From Aptenodytes patagonicus (lineage: Eukaryota > Chordata > Aves > Sphenisciformes > Spheniscidae): a DNA stretch of 64,000 bases. The stretch covers positions 15,379,464 through 15,443,463 of the forward strand of contig NC_134958.1 in assembly GCF_965638725.1 (NCBI RefSeq). Reading direction: 5' to 3'. Made by a program: the position numbers and the translations under genes. Under the pieces are notes generated by a model that made no database searches, was not told the origin of the DNA, and worked only from the letters and a program-made list of their open reading frames with translations. Position 1 is the stretch's first letter. Every line of letters begins with the position of its first letter. Shown piece after piece: positions 41,701-55,400 of this stretch.

Positions 41701-44700
41701 CCCTCAGCCCCGGGGCAGCAAATCTGGGCTGCGGCTCTCCAAGTCATGCACTTCACCCTGAAGCCCCTCCGTGCTCCGCGGAGCGAGGGAAACGCACCCT
41801 GGCACCTGGAGCCAGACCTGCACCACCCCTGCTCGGGGGGAACCGCGTGCCAGCAGGCCATGCCCCCACCCACTGAAGGGGAATTGCTCCGCTCCACAGG
41901 GCTCCCCCCGTGACACGGCCCCCTGTGCACCAGCTGCTCCGTGGGCAGGAAAGGGAACGGACTCGACTCGTGGCAACCCAGCGCTGGTGGCACAGGACGG
42001 CAAGAGCCGAACACTGGGGTCAGGACTTGTGTCCACGGCTCCATCACCAGGGGAGTCTGGTGCTCGCAGCACGCCAGCACACGTCAGTCCCCAGGGAAGG
42101 GGCAGGCAAAGCCCCCGGCTGCCAGCTCAGGACCCTGCTCCTCTCTGCGTGCGTCCCCCGGACCTTGGACCGTGGTGGGGAGCAAGCTTGCAGCAGGGGA
42201 CAATGCAGCATGCAAATCAACCCCACGCCGCACCAGCTGGTGTTATCCAGGGAAGTCGCAGACCATGCTGGCTTCCCGAGACATGGTGCTCATGACATGG
42301 GGCTGCGTTCCCTGGTGCCGGTGGCAGCTGGGCACTCCTCCTGCCCTGGGCCAGCAGAGGAAAGGCCAGGACTCAGCCTGCAGCTCTGCACCCCTTCCCT
42401 GCAGGGCACAGCCGGCTGCAGAGCTGTAGCCCTGCCTGTTAGGGCAGCATCACACCTCCAGCACCACCAGAGTCACTGGGGACAGACCCAGGCCTGTTCC
42501 CTACAGCACACCGCATCCCCCCAGTACAGCCTGGGATGCCCAGCAGCTCAGAGCATTTGGGGAGGTGCCGAGGTGAAAAGCCTCTGCACCGGCCTGGCAG
42601 AGGGGAAAGCGAGCTGCAGGCTCGCTGCCCTCCCCCAGCACCCCCTCACTCCCTCCAGGGGTAAGGACAGAGCTCCGATTGTTCCTGCAAGCAGATCACA
42701 GCCCTGCCTGGTCATCCGACTGGATTAGGTCTGCACAGACACTGCGGTGGCAGCCAGGAGCCGGCCAGCCCACACGCTTCCACCCTAATCCCCACAGTCC
42801 CTGTCCTCAGCAAGGGCAGAGCCACCCCCCAGCCCCATGTGTCCCCAGGGTGGGCAGTGCTGATCCCGCAGAGAGCAGTGCCAGCTCACCGCTCCTGCCA
42901 CGACCTCCTGCCACAGCTCGCGGCCACCTTGGCCAGCCCCGGGGCCAGCGGGCTGCCCGCACTCCCGCCTGCATCCCCAGGAGCAGGGCGATGTGCCAGG
43001 CGGCAGCACGGGATAGTGGGGACCCACAGCCCAGAGGTATGGGAGGTAAGAGCACTCCTCCCTGGGCTGGTACTGCTGGGGCCGCTCATCCCCATTGTCC
43101 TGCCAGTGCAGCCCAAGGCTGGCACCAGCAGCTGGGCCCTTCCCCGGTGCTCCCCATCCCCAGCTGGGGCAGGCAGTGCCTGTGCCCCCTCCTTTGCACC
43201 AGCCCCAGCGGCGTGAACCACTGCGCTCCCGCCTTCCTGCTGCATCCGTCCCTATCCTCTGACCCCCGCCCCCCTGACACTGTCCTTTGGGTCTCCTTCA
43301 AGGCCACTGGCATCAGACGCAGGTCCTGGCACCGTTCTGCCACAGGCACCGCTGGCCCAGGGGACTGCCTGCCTGCCCCGGCTCCGCAGGCAGCGGTGGA
43401 GCAGGGAGTACGCCAGGACAGCACGCCTCGAGGACAGTGTCCAGACCCCACGCTGAGGCCAGGATCCTCTCAGATAAGGACCCTGGGGGCCTCTCACTGG
43501 GGCACTGCCAGAAGCACCCGGTCCCCCCCCCTTCCAGGCTGGCTGCCGCATCCTGTCCCAGCGGCACACACCCCCCAGGAACAGCAGCCCAGAAACCTCC
43601 CAGGAGGGAAAGCCCGGCTCCTTCCAGCCCTGCTCTTCCCGTGGGGCCGCCACAGCCCCTCTGTGGGAGCGGGCTGCCCAGGCCAGCCAAGCCTCGTCCC
43701 GCAGCACAGACACCGGGACGGGCTCCAGAACAGGAGAAAACGTGCCCAGACCAGCAGCTCCTGCCACAGCCCAAGCTGCCGCAGCCCGCGGGGCTCTGCC
43801 TGCGGGTGCTGCCTCGCTGCTGCTCTGCTGGCAGCTCAGCGGGCTGGGAGAGCCAGGAAGTGCCAGCCTCTGGCCGCAGAGCGAACGGCACACAGAGAAG
43901 GTGGGTGCCACTGGGCAGAGCTGACACAGAGCCTCCATGGCTCACGGGCAGGGACCCCACACAGGCCTGGGCTCCCCGCCAAGCCACGGGGAGCAGCTCT
44001 GCACTGCAGCCTGGGGCCTGACGGGCACCGCCAGGCCGGTGGAGACACAGCTGCAGTGCCCGGTGCCCCTCAACCCTGGCAGCTGGGCCTGGGACCCAGC
44101 ACCGCAGCGTGATGGGAAATGCTGCCAGCAGCTGGGAGCAGGCTGATGGCACCTCCGCCCCGTCCCCTGCTCTCAGGGGTCTCAGCGGAGACCTGGCCCA
44201 GTGGGACTTGTCCTGGGCCACTCTCCCAGTCCCCTCTGCACAGCAGTGGCCCTGGTCTGACACATCCTTTGCCCTGACATCGGCTCTAAGACACTTGCAC
44301 GCAGACAGCGCCTACATGAGGCCACCCCATTGTCCCTGCAGTGCAGATGCCCTCGGTGGGGCCTGGCCCTGGACCCCACAGATCTCCCTCCTCTGGCACG
44401 AGCCCCAGAGGACTTGTGGCTCCCTGTCCCCAGAGCCCTGTGTACCCACTGCCCCGCACAGGGCTCCTTTCGGGTGGCAGGACAAGGCACCCGCCAGCTC
44501 CAGCAGCGGCCACCTTCCCCGCCCGCCCCGGCAGCTGCTCACAGCGAGGTCCTGACACCACAGCCACAAGTTGTGCAATTTCCTCTGGGATTTTGCACCT
44601 CACTCCCTTCCTGCAGAGCCATCCCAGCCCGGCAGCCGTGCCCTGCTCTCGGGGTCACAGACCCCCGGGCTCGTGGGCAGCCCAGCAGAGGCTGGCAGAG

Positions 44701-46173
44701 CCATGCGGGCTCTGCTCCGCCAGTGCCAGCCTCACCTCGCCGGAGCAGGGCCAGTCCAGTGCCTCGTGCCTGCGCGGGGACTGGGGGTGTCCCTCTGGGC
44801 CAGCCCTGCTGCACCCGCTCCCGTGGGATCCCTTTGACACCACCCTTGGTCACGGCAGCTGTGCTGGCACCAGCTCCATTGGCAAAGCCCCCACCTGCCG
44901 CCAGCCCCGGGGCCAGCACCCTGCCCGCAGCGCAGGGCTGAGAAAAGCCCCACAGACTAGCCTGTGCCAAGAGCACGGGACAGCCAGCATCGCGCTATGA
45001 CAGCGGCATCAAGAAGCGCAGGCCTGCAAGAAGCAGCCTGCCAACAGAGACATGACCTGCCCGCAGCACTGCGCTGGCAAGCAGGAGCCCAGCCACTGGC
45101 CCGCCCAGCCCCATGGCTCTCGGCCAAGGCCCAGCTTTCACACCGATGCCTTGGGAGCCAGACCTGTGAGCACCCTTGCTACCAATGAGCGCAAGGCCCG
45201 CAGCTGGCCAGGGAAAGCAGAGCTGTCTGCCTGGGGCCTGGAGCACAGGGGAGCTGGGCCCTGCCAAGGCTACCAGGAGGAGAGCACCGCAGAGCTCCTC
45301 GTGCTGGGGACAAGGCTGGGAACAGCTGGGACCGTGGGGAACACAAGGGGCCCTGGTTCCTTCGCCATCACCCCGTTCTCCTTGCCCCACTGCCAGGGGG
45401 GTGACGGAGGTGCTGGCCCAGCACAGCTGCGTGCACTGCCCCGTCCCTCCACTGGCTGAGGGCAGAGAAAGCAGAGAGCAGTGGGGACCTGCTGACACAC
45501 CTTCTGTGAAGGGCAGCTTAGGGCCAAGGACACGCGGCTGCTGTCAGACTGCAGGCTCTGGGGACACCCAGGAGGTGCTGCTGCTGCCCTGGCTGAGCCG
45601 AGGCCGTGCCACACTGGGGCAACTTGCTGCAGGGAGCACCATCGGGAACCAGGAGCTCTCCCCTCCTCCACCAACGCACAGCACTCCCAATTTTCTCATG
45701 CTGGGATGGACTTTTCCTCCTTCCCCCTCCAGCAGGCAGAGCGTGCCACGCCGTGCCGTGCCATGCCACCAGACCGTCCCACTGGCGGGGGGAGGCCCCA
45801 GCTCCATCCAGCTAATTACCACCCTTGAGTGGATGCTGGAAGGCTGCAGTGAATGGGTGCAAACACAGTGGCCCTGCTGCCAGAAAGAGCAGCCCCCAAG
45901 CCGGCTCTGGGGCCAAGCCCAGCGCCCACCCAGACTGCGGCAGAGCCGGCAGAGGACACTGCTTCCGTGGGGAGAGGGAAGTGGAGGACTTACCGGGCCC
46001 AGGTTGAGGAATCCATGCTTCCTGGCCAGCCTGTCAGCCTCCTGGGGCCCTGCGGGGACGAGCACAGCCCAGGTGTTGATGTAAATATGCTGGGCCAGCA
46101 CCTCCTGGGCCAGGAGCGCGAGGGCAACCACCAGAGTCCAGAGCAGGAGCAGCGAGCAGGGCCTCAGATCCAT
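32702..46173 (-). CDS. FURIN: FURIN, proprotein convertase
   Basis: Calcium-dependent serine endoprotease of the trans-Golgi network that cleaves precursors after R-X-K/R-R. Exons: 46173-45994, 40462-40364, 39605-39510, 38895-38767, 38503-38427, 38055-37967, 37724-37552, 36552-36340, 36006-35906, 35771-35668, 35472-35355, 34323-34144, 34040-33916, 33471-33355, 33270-32702. They total 2370 bases, 789 aa; human is 794. Features in order: signal peptide; prodomain with pH-sensing cleavage site VVKR76 and primary autocleavage site RTKR108; subtilisin domain with D154 (ILDDGIEKN), H195 (HGTRCAGE), oxyanion Asn (WASGNGG) and Ser ([10 protein letters not shown]); P domain with RGD (YNRRGDLA); cysteine-rich region; membrane segment; tail with YKGL and an acidic cluster (SESDGEESE) for Golgi retrieval. 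The cysteine-rich to tail part is one 569-base exon. All catalytic residues are present. Confidence 0.97.
40463..45993 (-). other. FURIN: FURIN large coding intron
   Basis: At 5.5 kb this is the largest intron in the window, between the signal-peptide exon and the prodomain exon. It is GC-rich with no recognisable exon or repeat. A patch at 41265-41620 holds TTATTTTTAA (a full MEF2 consensus, 41271-41280) and CTTATCAG (a GATA site, 41606-41613), so an enhancer there is possible but not shown. Confidence 0.45.
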
Positions 46174-48834
46174 CAGAGTATCTGGGCTCCTCTAGCTGGG
46201 GAGCAGGAGGGTCCTGGGAGCGGCAGGTCCAGTGGCCTCCCTGTGTCAGCACCCCGAGGTGCACCCGCCTCTCTGCCCTGCTGGCCCCCGTTCAGCCCAA
46301 GAAAGCATGGGGATGAGCCCACGACAGCCGGGCCGGAGGGCAGCAGCAGGAACAGACCATCCGGGACAGCAGCACAATCTGCAGAGAGATGGAAGAGTGG
46401 TCAGGCCCTGGGCGCCCCACCTCAAACCCGGGGAGGGCAGGCTCCGTCAGACCAAGCCACGGCTCCGGCACCAGGTAAGAGGGCCTTGGCATACAGCACC
46501 GCTGTCCACCACAGCTCATGGACAACCTGGGGGCTTGAGGAGCCACGGCAGTGGCTGGCTCCGCAGGGTACCCCGGCACGCCTGCCCCAGCAGAGAGTCG
46601 CTGTTTACCTTGCCTATTGCCCAATGTGTACTTACGCTCTGTGCTTACAAACATGGGAGACAAACTGGGAGGGGAGAAGGGCACCAAAGGAGGGGAGAGG
46701 CAAGGCAAGGGAAGCCGTGCCTCCTGCCGCCATGGTCTGCAGTGGACAGGAGCCCCTTCTCCAACCAGGACAGGCCTATCTGGGCACGGACCTGGGAGCA
46801 ACCATGATGGGAAGCCTGCCTCTCCAGTACCAAGGGGAGACCAGAGTAGATGCCCACAGACTCTGTGTGAGGGAGAGAGAGGAGAGACTGGATGGAGGAA
46901 AGCCAGGGAGAGCAGAGCCCCAGGCCCCAGCATCTGCACAGTCAGCAATCGACCAGGCAGTACCTGGTAGCAGTACCAAGTGCCGTGCTGCCTGTCACCA
47001 TCAGTAGCTCAGCTCTGCCCTTCCTCTGGAGCACAACATGGTGACACCGGTGTGACTCATCTCCAAAACAGAACGGAAACCGGCACAGGGACGAGGAAAA
47101 GGGGCATGCCGTCACCTCCAGCACTCACCCAGGGACCTGCATGCAGGGTGCCTGGGGACAGCTCTCATCATGTTGGAGGGCAAACACAAGAAGCTGGGAA
47201 GGCAGGTGGGGAGCAGAGCAGGGAGCGACCCACCCAGTGCAAAGGAGCCCACGACACGACAGCGTGGGTGTGAGCTCCACACATGGAGCTCCACAGAGAC
47301 CTTGAAATATCTGGTCATGTTTCAGAGACAGCAGGAAAGATGAGAGCCGGCAGTGCCCAGAGGAGCCCCATCCCCCTCCGGCAAGCAGTGGCCTCAGCAA
47401 GCAGGGAGCCTGTGGCGCTGCCAGGGGAGGAGAGCAGGTCCTGGCAGCCGCCTGAGACCCCGCTGCAGCACAGACAGTGCTGCGATTCAGGCACGCTGCG
47501 GCTCCCCCTCAGCGACCAGACCTTGGCCAGCTGCGAGCTCAGCCGCCCTGCCGAGGCACCGGGAGCTGTGAGCACCCGCCAGAGGCTGGACCGGAGCCCC
47601 GGGTCCCAGATCATGCCAGGGCCCAAATCACAGTTTCCAGTGGGAAAGGCTCCTGGAGCCCCTAGGGAAGGGAAAAAGCTACTGCGTGAATGGAGAGAGC
47701 AGCAAGCACAGCACAAGGGGACACTGTCTGCCACGGCCAGCCTCTGTGCCAGCACCTCACCCCCTCCGCAGGTCCCTGAGTCAGGCAGTCTCCTCCACCT
47801 TGATGGTCCCAGAGCCAGCAGCCACCCTGCTCCCCGGCGGTGACTGCTCCACGTGGGGACAATGCTGTGACAGGCCCCCTCCATGGGGTGCAGAGCCCGG
47901 CCCTCCACAGCCCTGGCACTACATGCCTGCTGCCCCAGCACAGCCAGACAGGCTGGCTCCCTCCCCGCTAGACCCCGGCAGCTCTGCCGCACACCCCAGT
48001 CCTGCCTGCAAACCCCTGGCCTCATGCCCTGGGAGCAGGAGGAAGGAGAGGCACAGGGACAGCCCCGGGCTGCTGCAGGCCAGCCTGCACGGCGAGGTGT
48101 GAGCAGGAACGCAAGTCCCTGCCAGGTCACGGGCCGTGCTCTCTGCTCCGCACCCACAGCCCCACGAGAGGCACACTGCCAATCGCATCCGGCACACGCA
48201 GGGCAGCAGCCGGCCAGGACCCTTCCCAATACTGCTGGATACCAGCACTTCCCCGCGAGCTGAGCCCAGCTGCCACACGGCAGCGACACGGCAGTCCCGA
48301 GGCTGTAGCAGCGGCCCCGCGGCACGGCCGAGCCGCCAGCCGTCCCTGCACCCGCAGGGCGGCTCCAGCGGCGGAGAAACGGGTGGCTGCGAGGGCGGCC
48401 GGGCCGGGGCTGGCCCTATGGGTGCGACGGAACGAGGCCTGGCTCTCTCCTCGCCCTCGGCCTCCCGCAGCGGCCGCTCCTGCCGCCCCACCACCAGCCC
48501 CATCCCTCTACCCCCCAGCCCGCTCGCTCGCCGGCTCCGGGGCGGCCGTAGCCCCGCGTCCCCGGGTGCCGCCGGGCAGACAGACTTTGCCCCGCAGGGG
48601 CGGCCCAGCCCGCGGCTCCGGGGGGCGCCCGCCCGGGGGTCGCCGGGCCGCGCGCGTCCCCGCCAGCAGCGCCCCGAGCCCGGGGCTGCCCAACGGCCGC
48701 GGCGCCACCGGCCGCCCCCGCCCGACCCCGGCCCCGCCGCCGCCCGGGGTCCCGCCCGGTCGGGGCCGCCCCAGCTGTCAAACCGCCGGCGCCGGCCGGT
48801 CGACCCCGTCCCCGGCCGCGTCCCCGCGCCCTTA
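46174..48834 (-). other. FURIN: FURIN 5' untranslated intron
   Basis: This separates the coding first exon from the CpG-island first exon. Acceptors close to the start codon (CCCCAGCTAG at about 46196-46205, giving a short leader) fit splicing from the upstream exon. No coding exon is recognisable in it. Human FURIN uses several alternative promoters in the corresponding interval, so others may lie here. Confidence 0.45.
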
Positions 48835-49440
48835 CCGCGCGGCCTGCCCGCTCCCGTCCCGCCGGCGGCCGGGCCCGTCTGTCGGCGGCGCCGCGTCACG
48901 CCGCGGGGCGCCCGGAGCGCCCGCCCCGGAGCCGGGCCCGGCCCAGGCAGGGGCGGCCGGGGCGGCCGGCGGGGCCGCTTGTTTACGCCGAGCAGCTGTC
49001 AGCGCCGCCCGCCGCCCCGCCCCGCGCCGACCGGCCCCGCACCGACCGACCGGCCCCGCACCGCTCGGCCCGGCGCAGCCCGGCCCGGCACGGCCGCCGC
49101 TCCGCCGGGCGCCGCCGGATGCCGTCACCGCCGCCCGCCCCGCCCGCCCCGCCGCCGCACCGGCGCCGCCGACCGCTCCGCACCCCGCCGCAGCGCCCGG
49201 CCCCGGCCCCTCTGCCCCATGGTGGGCCCAGGTCCCCCCGGGCACCCCCCGCAGTCCCCTCCCCCGGGCACCGCGAGAACCGGGGCCGCTGCCCCTCACC
49301 CCGGCCTGGGGAGAGCCGCCCTCCTCCGGCACAGGGCACGGCCCGGGGTTCAGCGTGGCCTCTCCGCCGTCCCGGCACGTGGCCACCGGGGCTGCCTGTG
49401 CCCACCGGGGACTGACTGTGCCCTCCCGGGGCTACCCGTG
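48300..49440 (-). promoter_or_regulatory. FURIN: FURIN CpG-island promoter with non-coding first exon
   Basis: A CpG-dense stretch of about 1.1 kb, TATA-less, with many Sp1-like boxes. On the minus strand a donor GCGCG|GTAAGG at 48835 marks the likely end of a non-coding exon 1 (exon from about 49.0 kb down to 48836). Long open frames on both strands across this island are a by-product of GC content. Confidence 0.55.
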
Positions 49441-52400
49441 CCCACCAGGGGCTGCCCGTGCCGGCTCGAGCGGGAGATCTGGATCTGCCCCGTGAGAGCC
49501 CAGACCCACCATGGGCCCTGGGCAGCAACCGGGTGTGCGAGTGCGCCCACAGAGAAGGGCATCCAGAAGACGCCTCATCTCACGTCCCCGCGTGCCCAGT
49601 GCAGCGGACAGCGGGTCGCTCTGCAACGCGGGGCTGGCGGGACACAAGCCTACCCAGACTGGCCCGTTCCAGCCCCGGCAGCCACCGGAGCCGGGGGTTC
49701 CTCAACCAGGCCGACAGGAGCAGCACTGGCCTTCCTGCAAAGTCCGTATTGCAGGGGCTGCAGCCCCAGGCCAGCGCGCAGCAGCCTGACAGAGAAGCTG
49801 TCTGGAAAGCAGCAACACAAGGAAAATCCATCAACCCAGTTTCAGGTTTCAGGAGAGAGACTTCCACCAAGGAGAAAAGGTGAGAAGTGAATTGCGGCTC
49901 ATCTCGGCTTTGGTCATTCGTAAAAAACAATACGCTCTTGTCCCCTGGATGCACAGGACCGTGTCAAGAGCAATGCAAAAGCTAGGTCAAGAGCAAAAAG
50001 CAAAAGCAGCAGAACCCAAACTGACCTGAATCCTCCGCACCTCAGAAGAGGTCTGGGCAGTCCCGGGTAGGAGCGGGTCCTACAGCTCCTTACAGAGAAA
50101 ACAAAGTCACTCGGATATCATGATAGAGATCACGAAGCATTAGCAATCACACAGGAAACAGTCACCTTGGTAACTGAGATGCTGAGAACAACCCAGAAAA
50201 TCTGGCACAGGGCAGGTTAAACTGGGTTAGTTTTGCAGGGCAGACACCCAGCTGCAGCGTCTCCCAGGCCCCAAGAGCCGCTGTCGGGGACCACCCGCCG
50301 TGGGGGCTGTGGTACCCCAGGTCCACCCTCTGGGGCCACCGTCCCGCGGGGCAGCCTGAGGGGGCCCCAGCACCCCATTGATGCACAACACTCACCCCCG
50401 CGCCGCCACAGCCTGAGTCAGGAGTCGTCCCCGGTGGCCAGTGAGCTCAGGCCAGCCCCGCAGCCCCTGGATGCGCAGCCGAGCCAGGAGTGCCCCACGG
50501 AGATATATGGGGGATACATGTGCTAGGGGCAGGTCCTGAGCCAGACACTGGCCTGGTGGTGGGAGGGAGGGTGGTAGGCAGGCTGCCTCCCCCTGCTCCC
50601 GCCCGCGCGCCTTATCTTCAGATGCCTCATTTAGGCGCTGGCGGCTGTGCCCAGGCAGGTGACAAGCCGTTGCACCTGGCCCCTGTGACATGTCACGCTG
50701 GGGAGAGGAGCTGACAAAGGGCCCTTGTCACCATGGCTTATCTCGGTGCCGCAGGGCAGGCAGGCAGGAAACACCTCTCTCTTACATAAAAGTACTGGCT
50801 TTGGACCCGCATGCTGACCCTGCGCCCCTGCCAAAGACAACGCCTGTAACCAGGAGCACCTGGCTGCGGGATGAAGCCACAGACGTGAACAGGATCTGCT
50901 TTCCCAGCAGCCCCCCGGGGCCAGGGGACAATTGCAGACGGAGCAGAGAGCAGGGCTGCCAAGCTGGATCTGAACGGCTGCTGTTCCCCCCACACCTTAC
51001 AGGGCTGCTCGGCATCCCTCTCCTCGGCTGCTGCCTACGGGGCAGCGAGAGGGTGAAGCAGCTACCACAGCTGTGTCTGCCAGGACCATGAACCCTCCTC
51101 TTGGACATTTAACTGACTTGGGGGCCACCGCTTGGATGCATTGGCGCACTCCAGGAGATGGCCAGGAGCGGGCTGCTCCGCACAGCGACTCCCAGCACAC
51201 TGTCGCACCGGCAGTGCACTACCACAAGCCAGCCAGCAGCTCCCCACAAGGTCTGCCCTGCCAGGCGATGTCCCGTGGCATCCCCTGGAGCCCACACTGT
51301 AGGCGCAGGGGCCAAGCTGCTCACTGGGGCCAGGGGGAGAGCCCCCCGTGCTCCTCTACACCAAGCACACTATGTGGCGTGGCCTGGTAGCACACAACAA
51401 TCAATAGAAACCTATTTTCATGGAAAAATCAGGTCAATTTTTGGCTTTTGGGTTGCAGAGATTGCACAAGCTCCAACAGTGATGCAACTGCCCATCTGCC
51501 TGAGCTTTCTGGGAGGCAGAGCAACGACGGGGCTGCACCTCTGCCCGCAGGCACCCCCAGCCTGGGGGGAGCTCGGGGACACAGCAGGACCGCGGCAGTG
51601 CCACTCCCCAGCAGCAACCACGCTGCAGGCAAAAGCAGACCAGTGTGCGGGGAACCAGCGGAGGAAGGGCAGAGGGCCCTCACAAACAATGGAGAAAACC
51701 AAGTAACGGGCAGCAATGGCAGGCAGAGGACATCCAGAGGGACCAAATCAATAACAAAATGTTTACCTGGAGCACAGCAACCCGCTCTGCCCCCCATGCC
51801 TGTGCTGGTGCAGGGCAAGCCCGCAGCCCCTCTGCTGTGCTGCAGACGCGTTTCCCCAGCCCCACCTCCTCTGCAGTCTCCCGAAGCTCAGGCTGCAGTC
51901 CCCTTTCCCTGGAGTCTCTCCGGCCCCTCTCCTTCCCTCCCCTCCCTGCTGGACACTACCAGCAGGCTCCTGGGAAGGCCCCGGTGCCCCCAGACCTGGG
52001 ACTGCCGTGGCCCAGCTGGGAGCTGTGCTCCGCAGGGTCCCGCTGGCTCAGGAGGCTCTATTCATAGCCAGACTCTCAGACACAACATCTCACTGCGGTC
52101 ACATGCAGGGGACTCAAGGCCCAGCCCAAACACCCTGACCTTGCCCTGTGGTACAGCTGCAGACACAAACAGCAGCGGCTCAGGGTGGTTCTGTAACTTT
52201 ATCTGCCTCTGACTTTGTCATCGGCAGCCGTAGTGCTTGCCAGGGTATCGACCCACAGCCTGCCACAGCACTGCCCCTGCCCTGGGCTGCGGTGCGTCGC
52301 ACCCCGCCATCGCCTGTCCCCCTACAACTGCAGCTGTGCAGGTGCAGGGACATCATTGCCCGGCCTGAGCACTGTAAGGTGCCTGTGGCACTCTGGGGGC

Positions 52401-55400
52401 TCCACACAAGTGACGCGCACAGGAACACAAGTGCAAGCGCGCAGAAAACACCAGGGCGCAGAGCCCACCCATGGCCCTTCAGCAAGTGCCCTGTTTGTCC
52501 CGTGGACTTTGGTGGGCTGGGGAGGGGGGCGTTTACAGATACGAACACACAAATCTAGCCTAAAGCCTGGCAGGCACAGGTTTTCACCAGCAAGCTGGCA
52601 GAGCGCTGAGGAGCAGACTGGCCCATGCCGGGCGCTGGCTGTGTTCTGGGCTCGCTCCCGCCAGCAGCTGCCAGCCTCACATGGCCTCGCACCACCCTGG
52701 GAAAGGGGGGCTCATCCCCCCGAAATGCCCCCCGCCCCTGCCACAGCCCGGCTGCTGACTGCCAAACCGCTGCAGGGCTGACACGTCAGCAGCCGCTGCG
52801 CTGGGGAGAGGGGGCTGGGGCTGCCCTCAGCTGCACCAGCTCTTGGCAGCCTGTCTGCCGCATCCCCAGGGAATCCGGTAAGGGCAGGTGCAGAGCCACG
52901 ACACCCCCACGCACCCCACATTGTGATGGGCACTGCAGGGCCCTGCCCGGGGAAACCTCGGCACTGGGTCCCCCCACAGCTCCCGCCGCACCAGCTCAGG
53001 CAATGCTGGCATTTGGCTTCTCCAGCTTGGCTGTGCCTCTTAAGGGGACGCAGGGCAGTGAAGACACGTCACAGGCTGAGGGCCGCTTCTCACCACGGCC
53101 TCCAATGCCTGTGGTCACAGAACGGAGCCAGGCTGTGAAAGCATTTCCCTGTTTGCCAAGGTCTTTAGTTTTGCTTCACCTGAACGTGACATTATGTGCT
53201 TTGCGCACAACTCCCAAGCTTCCCTTAAACTGGTGTGTCTAATTGTTTCACCAAGTTATATGTTGAAGCTCACTCCTTGCCGTGGTGGCACAGGACTCAT
53301 TAGGTGGGAACACACTGTGATAACCCTCAAGATTAGTATCTCATCACATGACCAAATGCAGAGCAGGAGCTCTAATTGTCATTTGGGCATAAAGGCCAGA
53401 AACACCCGAATGAACTCTTGCTGATTTCTGGGCAAGGCTGGAGAGGACCATCAGTTGCTATAGGATTATAAAGCTACTAATGCCTGGGCTGCAAAGGCAA
53501 ACCACAAGCTACAGGGCACCAAGGGAGCCCCGCAGTGCTGGGGTCCTACCACACACCCCATCCCTCCTCCCTGCCCAGCTCTAGTGGGGCTGTTCCAGCT
53601 GCTGTAAGGATGTGCTGAAGCAGGGGGGCCCTGGGGAGAGCCCACAACTCTGCCTGGGGCTCGGTGGTGGAAACAGCATTGTCTGAGACAGTTCCTGGAG
53701 AGTGCTGCAGGGAGAGCCTTCCTCCAGCGCCACAGCAAGAACCAAGCCCAGGACGGCTGGGCACAGCCAGCCAGCGCTGTGAGGGCCTGGGTGCACAACC
53801 CCCACCCCCCCATGCCTGGGGCAGCTACCCCCTGCCTGCAGCCCGGCAGGATCATGGTTACCCAACTGGATCTGCCCGGCCCCAGCCCGCAGATGTGCCA
53901 GGGCGAGAAGAGAGTCCTTCAGGAGAGAGCCTGCCTTTGTGCCAGCCCCAGGACCTCTGCAGCCACCACTGAGACCCTCCACCCCAGCGGAGCTGGGCCC
54001 AGACCTGGGGCAATACTGCTGCTGAGAAGCAGGTCTGCTCTCCCCAAGACCAGCTGAATTAGATCCTCCCAGGAGGACATCTTCCAACCCGGAACCAAGG
54101 ACACCGAAAGGAAAAGCATTCCCTGCACTTCCTTTGGGATCGTGTTCCGGTGCTGACCCACCAACTGGAAAAGCACGCTTGCTTTGGGGTTTCCTGGCTG
54201 CCCACCTCTGGCGCTGGCCTCGCCCCACATGGCCTCTGCTGCACGGCCACAAGGGCACCTCCTCCAGTGAGGGCACCTGCTCCGGTGAGGGCAGGGCAGG
54301 CATCCGGCAGTGCAGGGTTAAAGCACGGCTCTGGCCCCTCCGCTTCCCAAATTCCCCTGCTGCAGGGTGCCGCCGCAGGCCGACTCCCGCAGGCAGACTT
54401 CCCGGAAGATAAAACCTCTTCCTTTCTTTTGAGAAGGCAGCACAGGATGGCAGACGTGGCTGCGGTGGTTTGTGACCCAGTTTTACCCAACTTCAAGAGA
54501 AGTCTTATCTTCTGTGGCTGGATGCCACAGCAGGGGCAACTCGTGCAAGCCAATCGCTCCCAGCTCTGCCCTCAACTTTCCTCTGTAAAACCTCGCACCC
54601 CTCAGAAGCTGACGTGTGCTGACGCAGGCAGCACCTGGCCGCTTACGGAAAACCCCTCATGCCTGCCATGAAGCAGCCACGGCCCTGGCCCTTCCTGACA
54701 CACACGTCACCACTGTCACCTCACCAGTGCCACTGGGAAGCCCAGGGGCTCCCCCAGCCCCATGCCGCAGCATGGCAGGAGGGCCCTGCTGCATCAGGAG
54801 CAGCCCTGCCTCCCGGTGCCAGCCATCCCGAGGCCTGCGGTGGGACACATGGCTGCGCAGGAGCCGCTCGTCCTCACTGCCTGGGAGATGGGGAGCCAGG
54901 CGGCAGCGCTGGAGCTTGGTGGGGCTGGCTGTCAGTGGGCAGAGCAGCAGGGCCGGGGCTTGGCTCCTGCTGGCAGAGGCAGCGGCCGGGCCTGCCCAGC
55001 TCCAGCTCTGCCCCGAGAGCAGCGGTGTGGGCAGCGGGCGCAGCGCAGACCCACTGGTGGCTCTGCCACCGGGCTGCGCTGTGCACTGAGGGAGCAGCGC
55101 TTTTCCCAGGCTGTGCCAGGAGGAATTTGACAACCCTGCCAAGCGCAGGATGCATCCCACAGCCCGGCAAAGCCCCGTGGGAGTTAGGATGATGGCGCCA
55201 CCAAGACACCGAGTGCTCGCTGCCCAGGTGGCTGTACCAGCAGTGGCCAGCTCAGCTTCCACGGTTCGTCACTTCTACCCCAGCCCCGCACGGAGGGGGA
55301 AGGCGCAGGGGTTGCAGCAGGGGACGATCCCCTCCCTGCCCGTGGGTCGGCTGGCAGCTGGGGAGGCACCGCGACCCTCGGTGGCTGGGTCCCCTCCCAA

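Noticed and set aside
48136-49890. Plus-strand open frame of 584 codons across the FURIN CpG island
   Set aside because: Sequence is Arg/Pro/Gly/Ala-rich with no domain, overlaps other long frames on both strands, and coincides with a CpG island where stop codons are rare by composition.
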